Notes: generated by a model from the letters alone, not told the origin. Shown: positions 36,047-45,080, counted from the stretch's first letter. The stretch: 64,000 nucleotides of DNA from Albidovulum sp. (GCA_026989275.1 JALSJQ010000025.1:124001-188000), one strand, 5' to 3'. Numbers and translations are program-made.

Positions 36047-36955
36047 TCAGGACATCCGGCCGATGAACCGCCACAGATGATCCGACAGGCTGCGCACATG
36101 GGCATCGAGCCATAGCCGGGCGGCGTCGATGGTGGCGACATATCGCTCGAGCGGCGCCCCAAGATCCGGCACTGCGGCCGAAATCCGCGGTGCCAGGAGA
36201 TAGATGGCGGCCGCAAGCCCCACCAGCATCACACCGAACCAGAAACCGGCACGACCGAGATGCCCTTCGCGCGTCTCCGGACCGCCCTCCTCGTCGATGG
36301 CGGCGAAGGCCCGCCGTGCCTGCGCCGGGCCCGCCCCGGCCGTGCCCGTTCCTGCCGGCGGGCCGCCCCCGGATGCGGCGCCCTCGGCAACGGCCGGCAT
36401 GGCGCCGGGCGGGGTCCCGCCATGCCCGGACGCCATCTCGTCGATCAGCCGCCTGCCCCGGCGCCGCCGCGCGAGGCCGGGCGACGCGCCCTCCTCGATC
36501 ACGACTTCCTCGTCGGGAGGCGCTTTTTCCACCGGGCGGTCGGGGGGGGGCGGCGCCATGTGCCCGGAGGTGCTGTCCGTGTCCGCGCTTCGGGACGGGG
36601 GTGCCGCATCCTCGGCCGACCGTCGGACCACCCCCTCAGCCTCTTTCTCCTCCGACACGCCCTTGCGAAGGCTTGCAGCGATCTCGACCTCCTCGCGCAG
36701 GATCCGCAGCGTTTCGGGCGAAATCCTGTGGCTGGCCGAGGGGGCGGGCGGGGCCTGCTCCTCCGGCGCTTCTTCCGCCCCTTCCGGAGCCGGGGGGAGC
36801 GCTTCGGAGCCGGGCGGCGACGAAACGGCGGGCTCGGGCCGGGTCTGAAACCAGGTGGTGCCGCAGCCCGCGCACATCACCTCCCGCCCTTCGGGGGGGA
36901 TCGCGTCGTCATCCACTTCGTAGAGAGCCCCGCAACCGGGGCATTTCAAGCGCAT
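36047..36955 (-). CDS. MJ0042-type zinc-ribbon protein with C-terminal membrane segment
   Basis: A 302-residue protein. It begins with a zinc ribbon, MRLKCPGCGALYEVDDDAIP and CAGCGTTWFQ, giving two CxxC pairs of the MJ0042 class. A long low-complexity middle rich in Pro, Glu and Ala follows, with a short helical SPETLRILREEVEIAASLRK. A single transmembrane segment lies near residues 235-255 (GFWFGVMLVGLAAAIYLLAP), then a short C-terminal domain. The topology suggests a cytoplasmic sensor or adaptor. ATG at 36955 has GAGG upstream; an open frame continues 5' without similarity. It is divergent from ftsE. Confidence 0.8.
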   Translation of the reverse strand: MRLKCPGCGALYEVDDDAIPPEGREVMCAGCGTTWFQTRPEPAVSSPPGSEALPPAPEGAEEAPEEQAPPAPSASHRISPETLRILREEVEIAASLRKGVSEEKEAEGVVRRSAEDAAPPSRSADTDSTSGHMAPPPPDRPVEKAPPDEEVVIEEGASPGLARRRRGRRLIDEMASGHGGTPPGAMPAVAEGAASGGGPPAGTGTAGAGPAQARRAFAAIDEEGGPETREGHLGRAGFWFGVMLVGLAAAIYLLAPRISAAVPDLGAPLERYVATIDAARLWLDAHVRSLSDHLWRFIGRMS

Positions 36956-37138
36956 GGCGGCATCCTCTCTGGCCTGACGCGTCAAGTTGTAACCCGCATG
37001 GCCGATCGTTCCAAGCCGGACGATTCGCCCGCCGTTCCATCCCGTCCCCGGGCCGCCGCCGCCCGCACGAGCCGGCAGCAACGGCCCGATTGCAACCTCG
37101 CGAGGCTTCAGGCAGTAACGGGGCAAAGGAGGTTCGCG

Positions 37139-37816
37139 GTGATACGTTTCGACAACGTCACCCATTCCTATGGCGGTGGCAACATTCTCGAAGATCTGAA
37201 CCTCGAGCTTGCGCCCGGTTCCTTCCACTTCCTGACCGGGCCTTCGGGCGCGGGCAAGACGACGCTTTTGCGCCTCGCGAGCGGCGAGCTGCGGCCGACG
37301 CGCGGCGCGGTGCATGTGCATGGTCGCGACCTCGCCACGCTCGACCGCGATGCCATCGCCCGCATGCGGCGGCGAATCGGCATCATCCATCAGGATTGCC
37401 GCTTCCTCGATCACCTGACCATTCGCGAGAACATTGCCCTGCCGCTCGACATCGCCGGCGAGGATCTCGACGAACGGGCCGCGCATGTGGACGAGCTCGT
37501 CGCCTGGGTCGGGCTTGCCCATCGACAGGATGCGCGCCCCCCCGAGCTTTCGGGTGGCGAACGGCAGCGGGCGGCGCTGGCACGAGCCGTCATCCTCGCG
37601 CCCGAGATCGTGCTCGCCGACGAGCCGACAGGCAATATCGACTGGGAGATGTCCCTGAAGATCCTGCGGCTTCTCGCCCAGCTCAACCGGGGCGGCGTCA
37701 CCGTGCTTTTCGCGACCCACGATCTCGCCCTCATCCGCGCGGCCAAGCACGAGGTGCAGGCCCGGACACTGCGGCTGAAGGGCGGGCAGATCCAGATCGC
37801 GGGGGCCGAGCTGTGA
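37139..37816 (+). CDS. ftsE: Cell-division ATP-binding protein FtsE
   Basis: FtsE is the cytoplasmic ATPase that, with FtsX, controls peptidoglycan hydrolases at the septum. The 225-residue protein has Walker A in GPSGAGKTTLLRLASGE, the Q-loop IIHQDCRFLDHLT, signature ELSGGERQRAALAR and Walker B EIVLADEPTGNIDW with FATHDLALI. GTG at 37139 is preceded by a near-perfect AAAGGAGG. Its stop overlaps the ftsX start (GTGA). The order ftsE-ftsX-plsC is typical of Rhodobacterales. Confidence 0.95.
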   Translation: MIRFDNVTHSYGGGNILEDLNLELAPGSFHFLTGPSGAGKTTLLRLASGELRPTRGAVHVHGRDLATLDRDAIARMRRRIGIIHQDCRFLDHLTIRENIALPLDIAGEDLDERAAHVDELVAWVGLAHRQDARPPELSGGERQRAALARAVILAPEIVLADEPTGNIDWEMSLKILRLLAQLNRGGVTVLFATHDLALIRAAKHEVQARTLRLKGGQIQIAGAEL

Positions 37817-38718
37817 AGGCGTGGTTCGCAAATGCCGGCGAAGGCTTCGGCCGGCGGCCGGGCGCGCGAGTCGTGCCGCCCAACGGCATGTCGGCCTGGT
37901 TGACGGTGAGTGCGGCGGCCGCGATCGCCTTTCTTGCCACCTTCATTCTCGCGATCGCCCTTGCGGCCGGCCATGTCGCCGACCGCTGGTCGGAGGAGCT
38001 TTCGCGTTCGGTCACGATCCGCCTGCCGGTCCCGGCCGAAGGCGCGGAAACGGAGGTCGCGCGAATCCTGAAGGTTCTGCGAACCACCGCCGGAGTGGCC
38101 AGCGCACGCGAGATCCCCGCGGAGGAACAGAAGGCCTGGCTCGAACCCTGGCTCGGCGATGCGCCCCTGTCCGCAGGCGTGATCGACCTGCCGGCCATGA
38201 TCGAGGTGATCGAGACCCCGGCCGGGATCGACCCGGTGGGACTCGAAAAGCGCCTGCAGGCCGAGCTGCCGGGCACGGTGGTGGACGATCACGCCCGCTG
38301 GCGAAGACCGCTGGTGCAAATGGCGCGGCGGCTGCGGCTGATCGCCGCTCTCGCCGTGGCGCTGACGGCCGCTACCGGCGGACTGATGGTGGCCTTTTCG
38401 GCCATGGCCGCCCTCTCCGCCAATGACGAGGTGATCCATGTGCTGCGTCTCATCGGCGCGGAAGACGCTTATATCGCCCGGGCCTTCGTGGGCCGCCAGA
38501 GCCTCCGTGCCCTTGCCGGCGCCCTCATCGGCAATCTTCTCGCGCTCGCCGCCCTTTTCCGGCTGCCGAGCGAGCTGCCGGGCGAAAGGCTGATCTCCGG
38601 GCTGGCGCTGCACCCGACCGACTGGCTTCTTCTCCTGCTCGTTCCGCCTTTCCTGACCGCGATCGCCTGGCTCGCCACCCGCCTCGCCGTCCGGCGCCAT
38701 CTCGAGGAGCATGTCTGA
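37813..38718 (+). CDS. ftsX: Cell-division permease-like protein FtsX
   Basis: The 301-residue membrane partner of FtsE. Four hydrophobic segments are seen (about residues 30-55, 175-200, 228-250 and 272-292), with an extracytoplasmic loop between the first two that in other species contacts a murein hydrolase activator. A segment in the final part (GRQSLRALAGALIGNLLALA) is typical of FtsX. It starts with GTG at 37813 overlapping ftsE and shares one base with plsC (TGATG), so the three are translationally coupled. Confidence 0.92.
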   Translation: MKAWFANAGEGFGRRPGARVVPPNGMSAWLTVSAAAAIAFLATFILAIALAAGHVADRWSEELSRSVTIRLPVPAEGAETEVARILKVLRTTAGVASAREIPAEEQKAWLEPWLGDAPLSAGVIDLPAMIEVIETPAGIDPVGLEKRLQAELPGTVVDDHARWRRPLVQMARRLRLIAALAVALTAATGGLMVAFSAMAALSANDEVIHVLRLIGAEDAYIARAFVGRQSLRALAGALIGNLLALAALFRLPSELPGERLISGLALHPTDWLLLLLVPPFLTAIAWLATRLAVRRHLEEHV

Positions 38719-39515
38719 TGCATCCGATCTCCCCCTGGCAATGGTTCAAGTCCCTGCTCTATGTCCTTCAGGTCTATGGGATGATGGCGGTCATGGCGGT
38801 CTATTTCGTGCCCCTTGCCGTCTTCTCGCGCGACTGGGCCTATCGCGGTGTGCGCACCTGGTGCCGCTACGCCCGCTGGAGCGCGGAGAAGATGGTCGGC
38901 CTGCGGACCGAGGTGCGCGGCGAGGTCCCGACCGACGAGGTCCTGATCGCCTCGAAGCACCAGTCCTTTCTCGACATCATCATCCTCGTTTCCGTGCTGC
39001 CACGGCCGAAATTCATCATGAAGAAGGAGCTGATCTGGGCACCGATCCTCGGCTGGTTCGCCCTCAGGATGGGCTGCGTGCCGGTCGAACGGGGCAAGCG
39101 GGCCCAGGCCATCCAGCAGATGATGGAAGGCGTGCGGGCCGGGCGACAGGATCCGGGCCAGCTCGTGATCTATCCACAGGGCACGCGGGTGCCGCCCGGG
39201 GAATACCGCCCCTACAAGATCGGCACCGCGCTGCTTTACGAGCAGCTCGGCCAGCCCTGCGTGCCGGCGGCGACCAATGTCGGCCTGTTCTGGCCCAGAT
39301 CCGGCATCTGGCGCCGCCCCGGCACGGCCGTGCTCGAATTCCTGCCCCGCATCCCTCCCGGCCAGCCGCGGGACGCCTTCATGCGGGAACTCGAAACCGT
39401 GATCGAGACGCGCTCGAACGAACTCATGCGCGAAGCCGGATTCGACGGCCCCCTGCCCGGCCCCGGACAGACCTCCACGGCACCGGCAGGGCACCACCGG
39501 CAGGAAAGAGACTGA
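38718..39515 (+). CDS. plsC: 1-acyl-sn-glycerol-3-phosphate acyltransferase
   Basis: A 265-residue membrane-associated acyltransferase that adds the second acyl chain in phosphatidate synthesis. An N-terminal hydrophobic segment (GMMAVMAVYFVPLAVF) precedes the catalytic HxxxxD motif in SKHQSFLDIIIL, and the glycerol-phosphate contact motif is VIYPQGTRVPPGEY, a variant of PEGTR with Gln. A Pro/Gln-rich tail follows the core. Overlap with ftsX (TGATG) shows coupling, a link between division and membrane supply seen in this lineage. Confidence 0.9.
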   Translation: MHPISPWQWFKSLLYVLQVYGMMAVMAVYFVPLAVFSRDWAYRGVRTWCRYARWSAEKMVGLRTEVRGEVPTDEVLIASKHQSFLDIIILVSVLPRPKFIMKKELIWAPILGWFALRMGCVPVERGKRAQAIQQMMEGVRAGRQDPGQLVIYPQGTRVPPGEYRPYKIGTALLYEQLGQPCVPAATNVGLFWPRSGIWRRPGTAVLEFLPRIPPGQPRDAFMRELETVIETRSNELMREAGFDGPLPGPGQTSTAPAGHHRQERD

Positions 39516-39600
39516 CCGGCATCATTCCTGAAGTGATGTATCAAGATGATGTTACAACATCCTAATAACAGGTCTATTTTATCTGTCGCGAACGAAACCC
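39516..39600. other. Short A/T-rich intergenic segment between convergent plsC and accA
   Basis: This 85-base stretch is much lower in G+C than its surroundings and holds the 14-base inverted repeat GATGTTACAACATC (39550-39563) plus ACAG/CTGT arms around TCTATTTTAT. It separates convergent genes, so transcription ends here. No gene is present. Confidence 0.4.
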
Positions 39601-39619
39601 ACCGGAAGCGGGTTCCGGT
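39601..39619 (-). terminator. Possible terminator of accA
   Basis: ACCGGAA and TTCCGGT form a 7-bp stem with a five-base loop; on the minus strand GGGTTTCGTT follows. The T-run is interrupted, so the call is tentative. Confidence 0.4.
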
Positions 39620-39665
39620 CACGCAAGATTTGAAGTTCCACGTAACGTATTGAAAAAGGCCGGGA

Positions 39666-40628
39666 TCAGGCTGCTAGGCCCTTCCGGCCCATTTCGAGAT
39701 ACTTGCGGCGCCGCTGCGCGAGTATCTCCTCGGGAGCGAGCTTTTCGAGCGGCGCCAGCATCTCCTCGATCGCCTTGCCCACCGCCGGGATCACCTCCTC
39801 GCGGGAGCGGTGAGCGCCGCCGACGGGTTCGGGGATGATCCGGTCGATCACGCCGAGCGCATGAAGATCCTGGGCCGTGAGCCGCAGCGCCTCGGCGGCA
39901 TCGCGCATCTTTTCGGCATCCTTCCACAGGATCGAGGCACAGCCCTCGGGCGAAATGACGGAATAGATGGCATGCTCGAGCATGGCGACCCGATTGCCCG
40001 TCGCCAGGGCGACGGCCCCCCCCGATCCTCCTTCGCCGATGACGACGGAGATCAGCGGAACCCGTATCCGGAGACATTTCTCGGTCGATCGGGCGATGGC
40101 CTCCGCCTGCCCGCGCTCCTCGGCACCGCGGCCCGGATAGGCCCCCGGCGTGTCGATGAAGGTGATCACCGGCAGCCCGAAGCGATCGGCCAGATCCATC
40201 AACCGCACCGCCTTGCGGTAGCCTTCGGGACGGGCCATGCCGAAATTGCGCTCGATGCGCGAATGGGTATCCGCCCCTTTCTCGTGCCCCATCACAACCA
40301 CGGGCCGGTCGTTGAACCGGGCGAGCCCACCGACGATCGCCTTGTCCTCACCGAAGCCGCGATCCCCGGCCAGGGGCGTGAATTCGGTGAACAGGGCCTC
40401 GATGTATTCGAGCGTGTGCGGACGTTCGGGGTGACGGGCGACCTGCGCCTTGCGCCACGGATCGAGCGACCGGTAAAGCTCCGACAGGAGCTGCTCGGCC
40501 TTGCGGTCGAGAGCCTCGACTTCGGCGGAGATGTCCATGTCGGCATTTTCACGAGCGAGCGCCCGCAGCTCCTCGGCCTTGCCCTCGATCTCGGCCAACG
40601 GCTTCTCGAAGTCGAGATAGTGCTTCAT
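39666..40628 (-). CDS. accA: Acetyl-CoA carboxylase carboxyltransferase subunit alpha
   Basis: AccA transfers the carboxyl from biotin to acetyl-CoA as part of the first step of fatty-acid synthesis. The 320-residue length is normal. It begins [20 protein letters not shown] and contains [20 protein letters not shown], the crotonase-like core [20 protein letters not shown] and [17 protein letters not shown]. No zinc-ribbon is expected in the alpha subunit. It is monocistronic as far as can be seen, with its own promoter upstream. Confidence 0.97.
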   Translation of the reverse strand: MKHYLDFEKPLAEIEGKAEELRALARENADMDISAEVEALDRKAEQLLSELYRSLDPWRKAQVARHPERPHTLEYIEALFTEFTPLAGDRGFGEDKAIVGGLARFNDRPVVVMGHEKGADTHSRIERNFGMARPEGYRKAVRLMDLADRFGLPVITFIDTPGAYPGRGAEERGQAEAIARSTEKCLRIRVPLISVVIGEGGSGGAVALATGNRVAMLEHAIYSVISPEGCASILWKDAEKMRDAAEALRLTAQDLHALGVIDRIIPEPVGGAHRSREEVIPAVGKAIEEMLAPLEKLAPEEILAQRRRKYLEMGRKGLAA

Positions 40629-40656
40629 CCTCGGCGCCCCTGCTGTATCCCGCGCC

Positions 40657-40685
40657 TATATGACCCGCCGACCGGGCTATTGCAA
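40657..40685 (-). promoter_or_regulatory. Candidate promoter of accA
   Basis: On the minus strand TTGCAA (40685-40680) and CATATA (40662-40657) are separated by 17 bases and end 28 bases before the accA start codon. Confidence 0.45.
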
Positions 40686-40740
40686 CTTGCCAAGAGCGGT
40701 CTTTCCGACGGCCACGGCGCGGATGCGAACCGAAGAAAGG

Positions 40741-40765
40741 GGAAGGCCCCGCGCCTCCCCCTTCC
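40741..40765 (-). terminator. Weak terminator-like hairpin after mcl1
   Basis: GGAAGG and CCTTCC form a short stem around a 13-base G+C-rich loop; on the minus strand CCTTTCTT follows. It is 67 bases beyond the mcl1 stop. The short stem keeps confidence low. Confidence 0.3.
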
Positions 40766-40831
40766 GATGTCCCGTGCGGACGCGACGGGCCCTTCATGCC
40801 CGAATCGGGTGCCTCGGTGCGCCGGCGGCTT

Positions 40832-41803
40832 TCAGATGCCCATCATCTCCGCCTGGCGCACGATCACCTCGGCCTGGCGGATCGAGGCGAGATCGATCAG
40901 TCGCCCCTTGTAGGTGACGGCACCGGCGCCTTCCGCCTTGGCCTTCTCCATGGCCGCGAGAATTTCCCGCGCTTCGCGGATCTGTTCCTCCGAAGGCGTG
41001 AAGACCTGGTTGGCCAGCGCGATCTGCCTGGGGTGGATCGCCCACTTGCCCACCATGCCGAGCGTTGCGGCGCGGCGCGCCTGGGCGAGATAGCCTTCGT
41101 CGTCCGAGAAATCGCCGAAGGGTCCGTCCACCGGCAGCACGCCGTTCACCCGGCAGGCGGCGACGATGGCGACCATCACCGAATGCCACGGGTCGGCATA
41201 ATCCTTCTGCCGCGGGTCCTGCCCGCTCGGACCGAGCATGTAGTAATTCTCCTGGGTGCCCCCGATGCCGGTGGTCTGCATGCCCATCGAGGCGGCGTAA
41301 TCGGCCGCGCCGAGGGACAGCGCCTCGAGCCGGGGCGAGGCGGCGGCGATCTCGCCGACATTGGCAAAGCCCGCCGCCGTCTCGATGATGCCCTCGAAGC
41401 CGATCCTCTTCCTGCGGCCGGTGGCGTTCTCGACCGCCGTCACCAGCGCGTCCACCGCATAGACATCCGCCGCGTTGCCGAGCTTCGGGATCATGACGAG
41501 ATCGAGCCGCTCGGAAGCCTTCTCCAGAAGCTCGACCACATCGCGATACCACCAGGGCGTATCGAGCCCGTTGATCCGCACCGAGACGATCTTGTCACCC
41601 CAGTCGATGTCGCCGATCGCCTCGATGACGTTGCGCCGGGCCGTCTCCTTGTCGTCGGGAGCCACTGAATCTTCGAGATCGAGGTTGACGACATCGGCAG
41701 CCGAGGCCGCCATCTTCTCGAAGATCTGCGGCCGCGAACCCGGGCCGAACAGCTGGCAGCGATTGAGGCGGGCGGGTGGGGCCGGCTGGGTGCGGAAACT
41801 CAT
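40832..41803 (-). CDS. mcl1: L-malyl-CoA/beta-methylmalyl-CoA lyase
   Basis: Mcl1 is a CitE-like aldolase that cleaves methylmalyl-CoA to glyoxylate and propionyl-CoA and handles malyl-CoA in the ethylmalonyl-CoA pathway. The 323-residue protein starts MSFRTQPAPPARLNRCQLFG, the usual Rhodobacterales start, with GSRPQIFEKMAASAADVVNL, the Mg-binding acidic motif in LDLEDSVAPDDKE, and GKWAIHPRQIALANQVF. ATG at 41803 is preceded by GGAGGAG. It lies downstream of the DUF1244 gene on the same strand. Its presence implies acetyl-CoA assimilation without a glyoxylate shunt, though other pathway genes are not in the window. Confidence 0.93.
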   Translation of the reverse strand: MSFRTQPAPPARLNRCQLFGPGSRPQIFEKMAASAADVVNLDLEDSVAPDDKETARRNVIEAIGDIDWGDKIVSVRINGLDTPWWYRDVVELLEKASERLDLVMIPKLGNAADVYAVDALVTAVENATGRRKRIGFEGIIETAAGFANVGEIAAASPRLEALSLGAADYAASMGMQTTGIGGTQENYYMLGPSGQDPRQKDYADPWHSVMVAIVAACRVNGVLPVDGPFGDFSDDEGYLAQARRAATLGMVGKWAIHPRQIALANQVFTPSEEQIREAREILAAMEKAKAEGAGAVTYKGRLIDLASIRQAEVIVRQAEMMGI

Positions 41804-41955
41804 TCTCTCCTCCGAAAGATCGTTGCGTCTTTCATCCGGTTCGGAGGTAGAATGTTTCTGTTGCGCAGACAAGAGAAAATGCCGCGGCGCAGAAAGGGCC
41901 ACGGCATTCCACCATGTGAGCACACCGAAGGGCCCCGGAGCGCCCCGGTCGTCTC

Positions 41956-42282
41956 TCAGCCGGCTTCCTTGCCGACATTCTCGGCAAAGGCCTTCTCGAA
42001 GGCCGCCTTCTTGGCCTCGTCGGCTTCGGTCTGATACTTCGCCTTCCACTCGGAATAGGGCATGCCGTAATAGAGTTCGCGGGCCTCGTCCTTGCTCATC
42101 TCGATGCCGCGCTCGGCCGCCGCTTCCTGCATCCAGCGCGAAAGGCAGTTGCGGCAGAAACCCGCGAGGTTCATCAGGTCGATGTTCTGCACGTCGAGCC
42201 GGTCTTCCATCAGGTGCTTGCGCAGCCGCCGGAAGGCAGCCGCCTCGATCTCGATCATGGTGCGTTCGTCGATCTTCGTCAT
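41956..42282 (-). CDS. DUF1244 family protein
   Basis: A 108-residue cytoplasmic protein. The segment LMNLAGFCRNCLSRWMQEAA with a CxxC pair and the closing LYYGMPYSEWKAKYQTEA are the DUF1244 hallmarks; the family structure is known but its role is not. The final acidic-basic helix (ADEAKKAAFEKAFAENVG) is typical. Its ATG overlaps the stop of the formylglutamate amidohydrolase gene (ATGA), so they are translated together; mcl1 follows 152 bases later. The two cysteines may bind metal, which is inference. Confidence 0.88.
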   Translation of the reverse strand: MTKIDERTMIEIEAAAFRRLRKHLMEDRLDVQNIDLMNLAGFCRNCLSRWMQEAAAERGIEMSKDEARELYYGMPYSEWKAKYQTEADEAKKAAFEKAFAENVGKEAG

Positions 42283-43142
42283 GCGATCTTCTCCTCGGCT
42301 TGCGTTGTCGCGCTGCCGCCATTCCGGCCACGGCGGTCATCGGCCCGGTCGATCAGGCCGGCCCGCCGCGCCGCATCCAGGATGTGCGGAGCGATCCGCG
42401 CGGCCCAGGCTGCCTGCCCCGCCTCGTTCCGGATGAGATCGTTGCGGAGCTCGATCAGCGCATAGGGCCGCCCCGGCCGCATGGCATGGCGATACATGCT
42501 GTCGCCGACAAGATAACCGGGGTAGGGCTCGTTGTCACCGACACACAGATCCCTTTCCTTCCGCAGGCTCGCGATCAGCGCCTCGGCAAACGGGTTCGGG
42601 TCGTGATGCAGGATGCCGACCTGCCAGGGGCGCATGGCGTGGCCGTTGAGCCGCGGCGTGAAGCTGTGCACGGAGACGAGAATCGGCCGCCGGCCCGCAA
42701 CCTCCCGCGCATCGAGCACCGCCGCGAGGCGCTTGTGATAGGGGCGGTAGCATTTCTCGAGCCGCCGCGCGCGCTCGGCCGCATCCACATGGCGGTTGGC
42801 CGGAATGATGGTCCCGTCATAGAGCTTCATGATCAGCGTCGGGTCGTCCTCGCCGCGATTGGGGTCGATGACGAGGCGGGAGAAGTCGGAATGGACCAGC
42901 GGCGCATCGAGCCGCCGCGCCAGATGACGCGCGAGGCCGAGCGCGCCCACATCCCAGGCGATGTGTCGCTCCATGTCCGAAGGCGAAATTCCCAGATCGC
43001 CACCGGCCACGAAACGGGGCACGGTGTTGCTGGCGTGGTCGCAGGTGACGACGAAGGGGCCGGCACGCCCTTCCCCTTCCACGCGGACCGGCTGCCAGTC
43101 CGCTTCGTGCGACGGATGATCGTTTCCGACCGGCGCGTTCAC
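42279..43142 (-). CDS. N-formylglutamate amidohydrolase family protein
   Basis: A 287-residue hydrolase of the N-formylglutamate deformylase family (HutG-like), acting on formylated glutamate in histidine breakdown or on related amides. Core motifs: VVTCDHASNTVPRFVA, ERHIAWDVGALGLARHLARR, HSDFSRLVIDPNRGEDDP and VSVHSFTPRLNGHAMRPW. Start GTG at 43142 has GAGGAG upstream; the open frame extends 49 codons further without similarity. No histidine-utilisation genes are adjacent, so the real substrate is uncertain. It shares four bases with DUF1244 and diverges from pyk. Confidence 0.85.
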   Translation of the reverse strand: MNAPVGNDHPSHEADWQPVRVEGEGRAGPFVVTCDHASNTVPRFVAGGDLGISPSDMERHIAWDVGALGLARHLARRLDAPLVHSDFSRLVIDPNRGEDDPTLIMKLYDGTIIPANRHVDAAERARRLEKCYRPYHKRLAAVLDAREVAGRRPILVSVHSFTPRLNGHAMRPWQVGILHHDPNPFAEALIASLRKERDLCVGDNEPYPGYLVGDSMYRHAMRPGRPYALIELRNDLIRNEAGQAAWAARIAPHILDAARRAGLIDRADDRRGRNGGSATTQAEEKIA

Positions 43143-43218
43143 GGCTCCTCGCCTCCTCGTTCGCGCCCCGCGGGCCGCAACCCGCGACAGGCGCACCTCA
43201 CCCGAAGATGCTCCGCCA

Positions 43219-43247
43219 TTGTCAAGCGGCGGCGTTTTCCCCATAAG
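43219..43247 (+). promoter_or_regulatory. Candidate sigma-70-type promoter of pyk
   Basis: TTGTCA (43219-43224) and CATAAG (43242-43247) are 17 bases apart, 71 bases upstream of the pyk start. This is among the best-looking promoters in the window. Confidence 0.5.
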
Positions 43248-43318
43248 GCATGACAAGGGGAAAAGGCCAGAGCACCGCCGAAGCGGCATGCGTGGCCGAA
43301 ATGGTTGAAAGGTGAACT

Positions 43319-44767
43319 ATGCGCAGGCTGCGGAATGTCAAGGTGGTGGCCACGCTCGGCCCGGCCTCGAGCGATTACGAAATGATTCGGGCGCTGTTCG
43401 AGGCCGGGGCCGATCTCTTCCGCCTCAACATGAGCCACGGCAGCCATGAGGAGGTCGCGAGACGCCACGAGATCATCCGCCGAATCGAGCAGGAGAGCGG
43501 CCGCCCGATCGGCATTCTCGCCGACCTTCAGGGGCCGAAGCTCCGGGCGGGCGTTTTCCGCGAAGGCAGCGCCGAGCTCGTGAAAGGGGCCCGTTTCCGC
43601 TTCGATCTCGACGAGACGCCGGGTGACGAAACCCGCGTGAACCTGCCCCATCCGGAGATCTTCGAGGCCGTGAAGCCCGGCAACAGCATCCTCGTCGATG
43701 ACGGCAAGATCCGCCTGCAGGTCGATGCGGTGGAGGACGGGCACATCGACACGACGGTGATGGTGGGGGGGCGGATCTCGAACCGCAAGGGCGTCAACGT
43801 GCCCGATGCGATCCTGCCGCTCGCCGCGCTCTCGCCGAAGGACCGGCGCGATCTCGACTTCGTCTGCGAGCTGGGGGTGGACTGGGTGGCACTCTCCTTC
43901 GTCCAGCGCCCCGAAGACGTGCTCGAGGCCCGCGAGCGGATCGACGGCCGGGCCGCCGTGCTGGCCAAGATCGAGAAGCCGGCCGCGGTGATGGCCTTCG
44001 ACGACATCCTCGCCGTTTCCGACGGCATCATGATCGCCCGCGGCGATCTCGGGGTGGAAATGCCGGTCGAGGCCGTGCCGCCGATCCAGAAGCGCCTCAT
44101 CCGCCTGTGCCGCCATGCCGCCAAGCCCGTCATCGTCGCCACCCAGATGCTCGAGAGCATGGTCCATTCCCCGGTGCCGACACGGGCGGAAGTCTCGGAC
44201 GTGGCCAATGCGATCTACGAAGGCACGGATGCGGTGATGCTCTCGGCCGAATCGGCCGCCGGGGCCTATCCGGTCGAGGCGGTCCGCACGATGAACGACG
44301 TGGCGATCGAGGTAGAACACGACGAGAACTACCGCCAGATCATCGAGGCCACCCGCTCGGGCGAACGCAAGAGCGTGGCCGACGCCATCACCGTCGCCGC
44401 GCGGGAAATCGCCGAGACGACCGACGTCAAGGCCATCTGCTGCTTCACCCAGACCGGCACCACGGCCCTCAAGGTGGCGCGAGAGCGCCCGCGGGTGCCG
44501 ATCATCGCCCTGACTCCCCTGCCCTCCACCGCCAGGCGGCTGACCCTGAGCTGGGGCGCCCATTGCGTCATCACCGAGGGCAAGGTCGAACGCTTCAAGA
44601 TGGCGGTGGTGAATGCGGCGCGCATCGCCAAGGAAGAGGGTTTCGCCACGCAGGAAGACAACATCATCGTCACGGCGGGCGTGCCTTTCAACCACCCCGG
44701 CACGACCAACATCATCCGCGTCACCCCCTGCGACGAGCGCGCGATCTTCGGGGCCGATCCGGACTGA
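43319..44767 (+). CDS. pyk: Pyruvate kinase
   Basis: Pyruvate kinase converts phosphoenolpyruvate and ADP to pyruvate and ATP. The 482-residue protein has all landmarks: VKVVATLGPASSDYEM, FRLNMSHGSHEE, IGILADLQGPKLRAG, the catalytic lysine in LAKIEKPAAVMAF and the metal-binding IMIARGDLGVEMPVEAV. The C-terminal allosteric domain is complete, ending NIIRVTPCDERAIFGADPD. GAAAGG lies upstream of the ATG. It is followed by a small membrane-protein gene and the ribosomal genes rpmI and rplT. Confidence 0.97.
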   Translation: MRRLRNVKVVATLGPASSDYEMIRALFEAGADLFRLNMSHGSHEEVARRHEIIRRIEQESGRPIGILADLQGPKLRAGVFREGSAELVKGARFRFDLDETPGDETRVNLPHPEIFEAVKPGNSILVDDGKIRLQVDAVEDGHIDTTVMVGGRISNRKGVNVPDAILPLAALSPKDRRDLDFVCELGVDWVALSFVQRPEDVLEARERIDGRAAVLAKIEKPAAVMAFDDILAVSDGIMIARGDLGVEMPVEAVPPIQKRLIRLCRHAAKPVIVATQMLESMVHSPVPTRAEVSDVANAIYEGTDAVMLSAESAAGAYPVEAVRTMNDVAIEVEHDENYRQIIEATRSGERKSVADAITVAAREIAETTDVKAICCFTQTGTTALKVARERPRVPIIALTPLPSTARRLTLSWGAHCVITEGKVERFKMAVVNAARIAKEEGFATQEDNIIVTAGVPFNHPGTTNIIRVTPCDERAIFGADPD

Positions 44768-44840
44768 AACGCCGCCGGGGCCGCCAATTGGCGATTCCCT
44801 TTCTCCACCGTCCCCGATAGGATGGGGAGAGGAGGTGCAG

Positions 44841-45065
44841 ATGGGCCCCGAATACTATCTGGTCGGCAGTCTCGTTCTCGCCGCCTTCTCGATCCCGGCG
44901 ATCCTGTCAGCATGGATCGACCGGCGGTCGCCCTGGCGGGCGCTTGTCGTGATCCTGATCGCGGCCTGGCTCTTCTTTCGCTACACCCGCCTCACCGACA
45001 ACAGCCTTTCCCTGGCGGAGATCACCGCAGCCTTCGCGAAGGTGATCGGAGACATCCTGCGCTGA
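44841..45065 (+). CDS. Small two-segment membrane protein between pyk and rpmI
   Basis: A 74-residue protein preceded by AGAGGAGGTG, an excellent ribosome binding site. It has two hydrophobic segments (about residues 5-24 and 33-47: [18 protein letters not shown]) separated by a charged DRRSPWR turn, then a helix [19 protein letters not shown]. It is not a family I can name, though short proteins of this shape occur at the same place in related genomes as I recall. It follows pyk by 73 bases. Confidence 0.7.
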   Translation: MGPEYYLVGSLVLAAFSIPAILSAWIDRRSPWRALVVILIAAWLFFRYTRLTDNSLSLAEITAAFAKVIGDILR

Positions 45066-45080
45066 GCCGCCGCCCGGCCC

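Noticed and set aside
40741-40765. Strong terminator for mcl1
   Set aside because: The stem is only six base pairs with a large loop, so it is listed as a weak candidate and not as a firm terminator.
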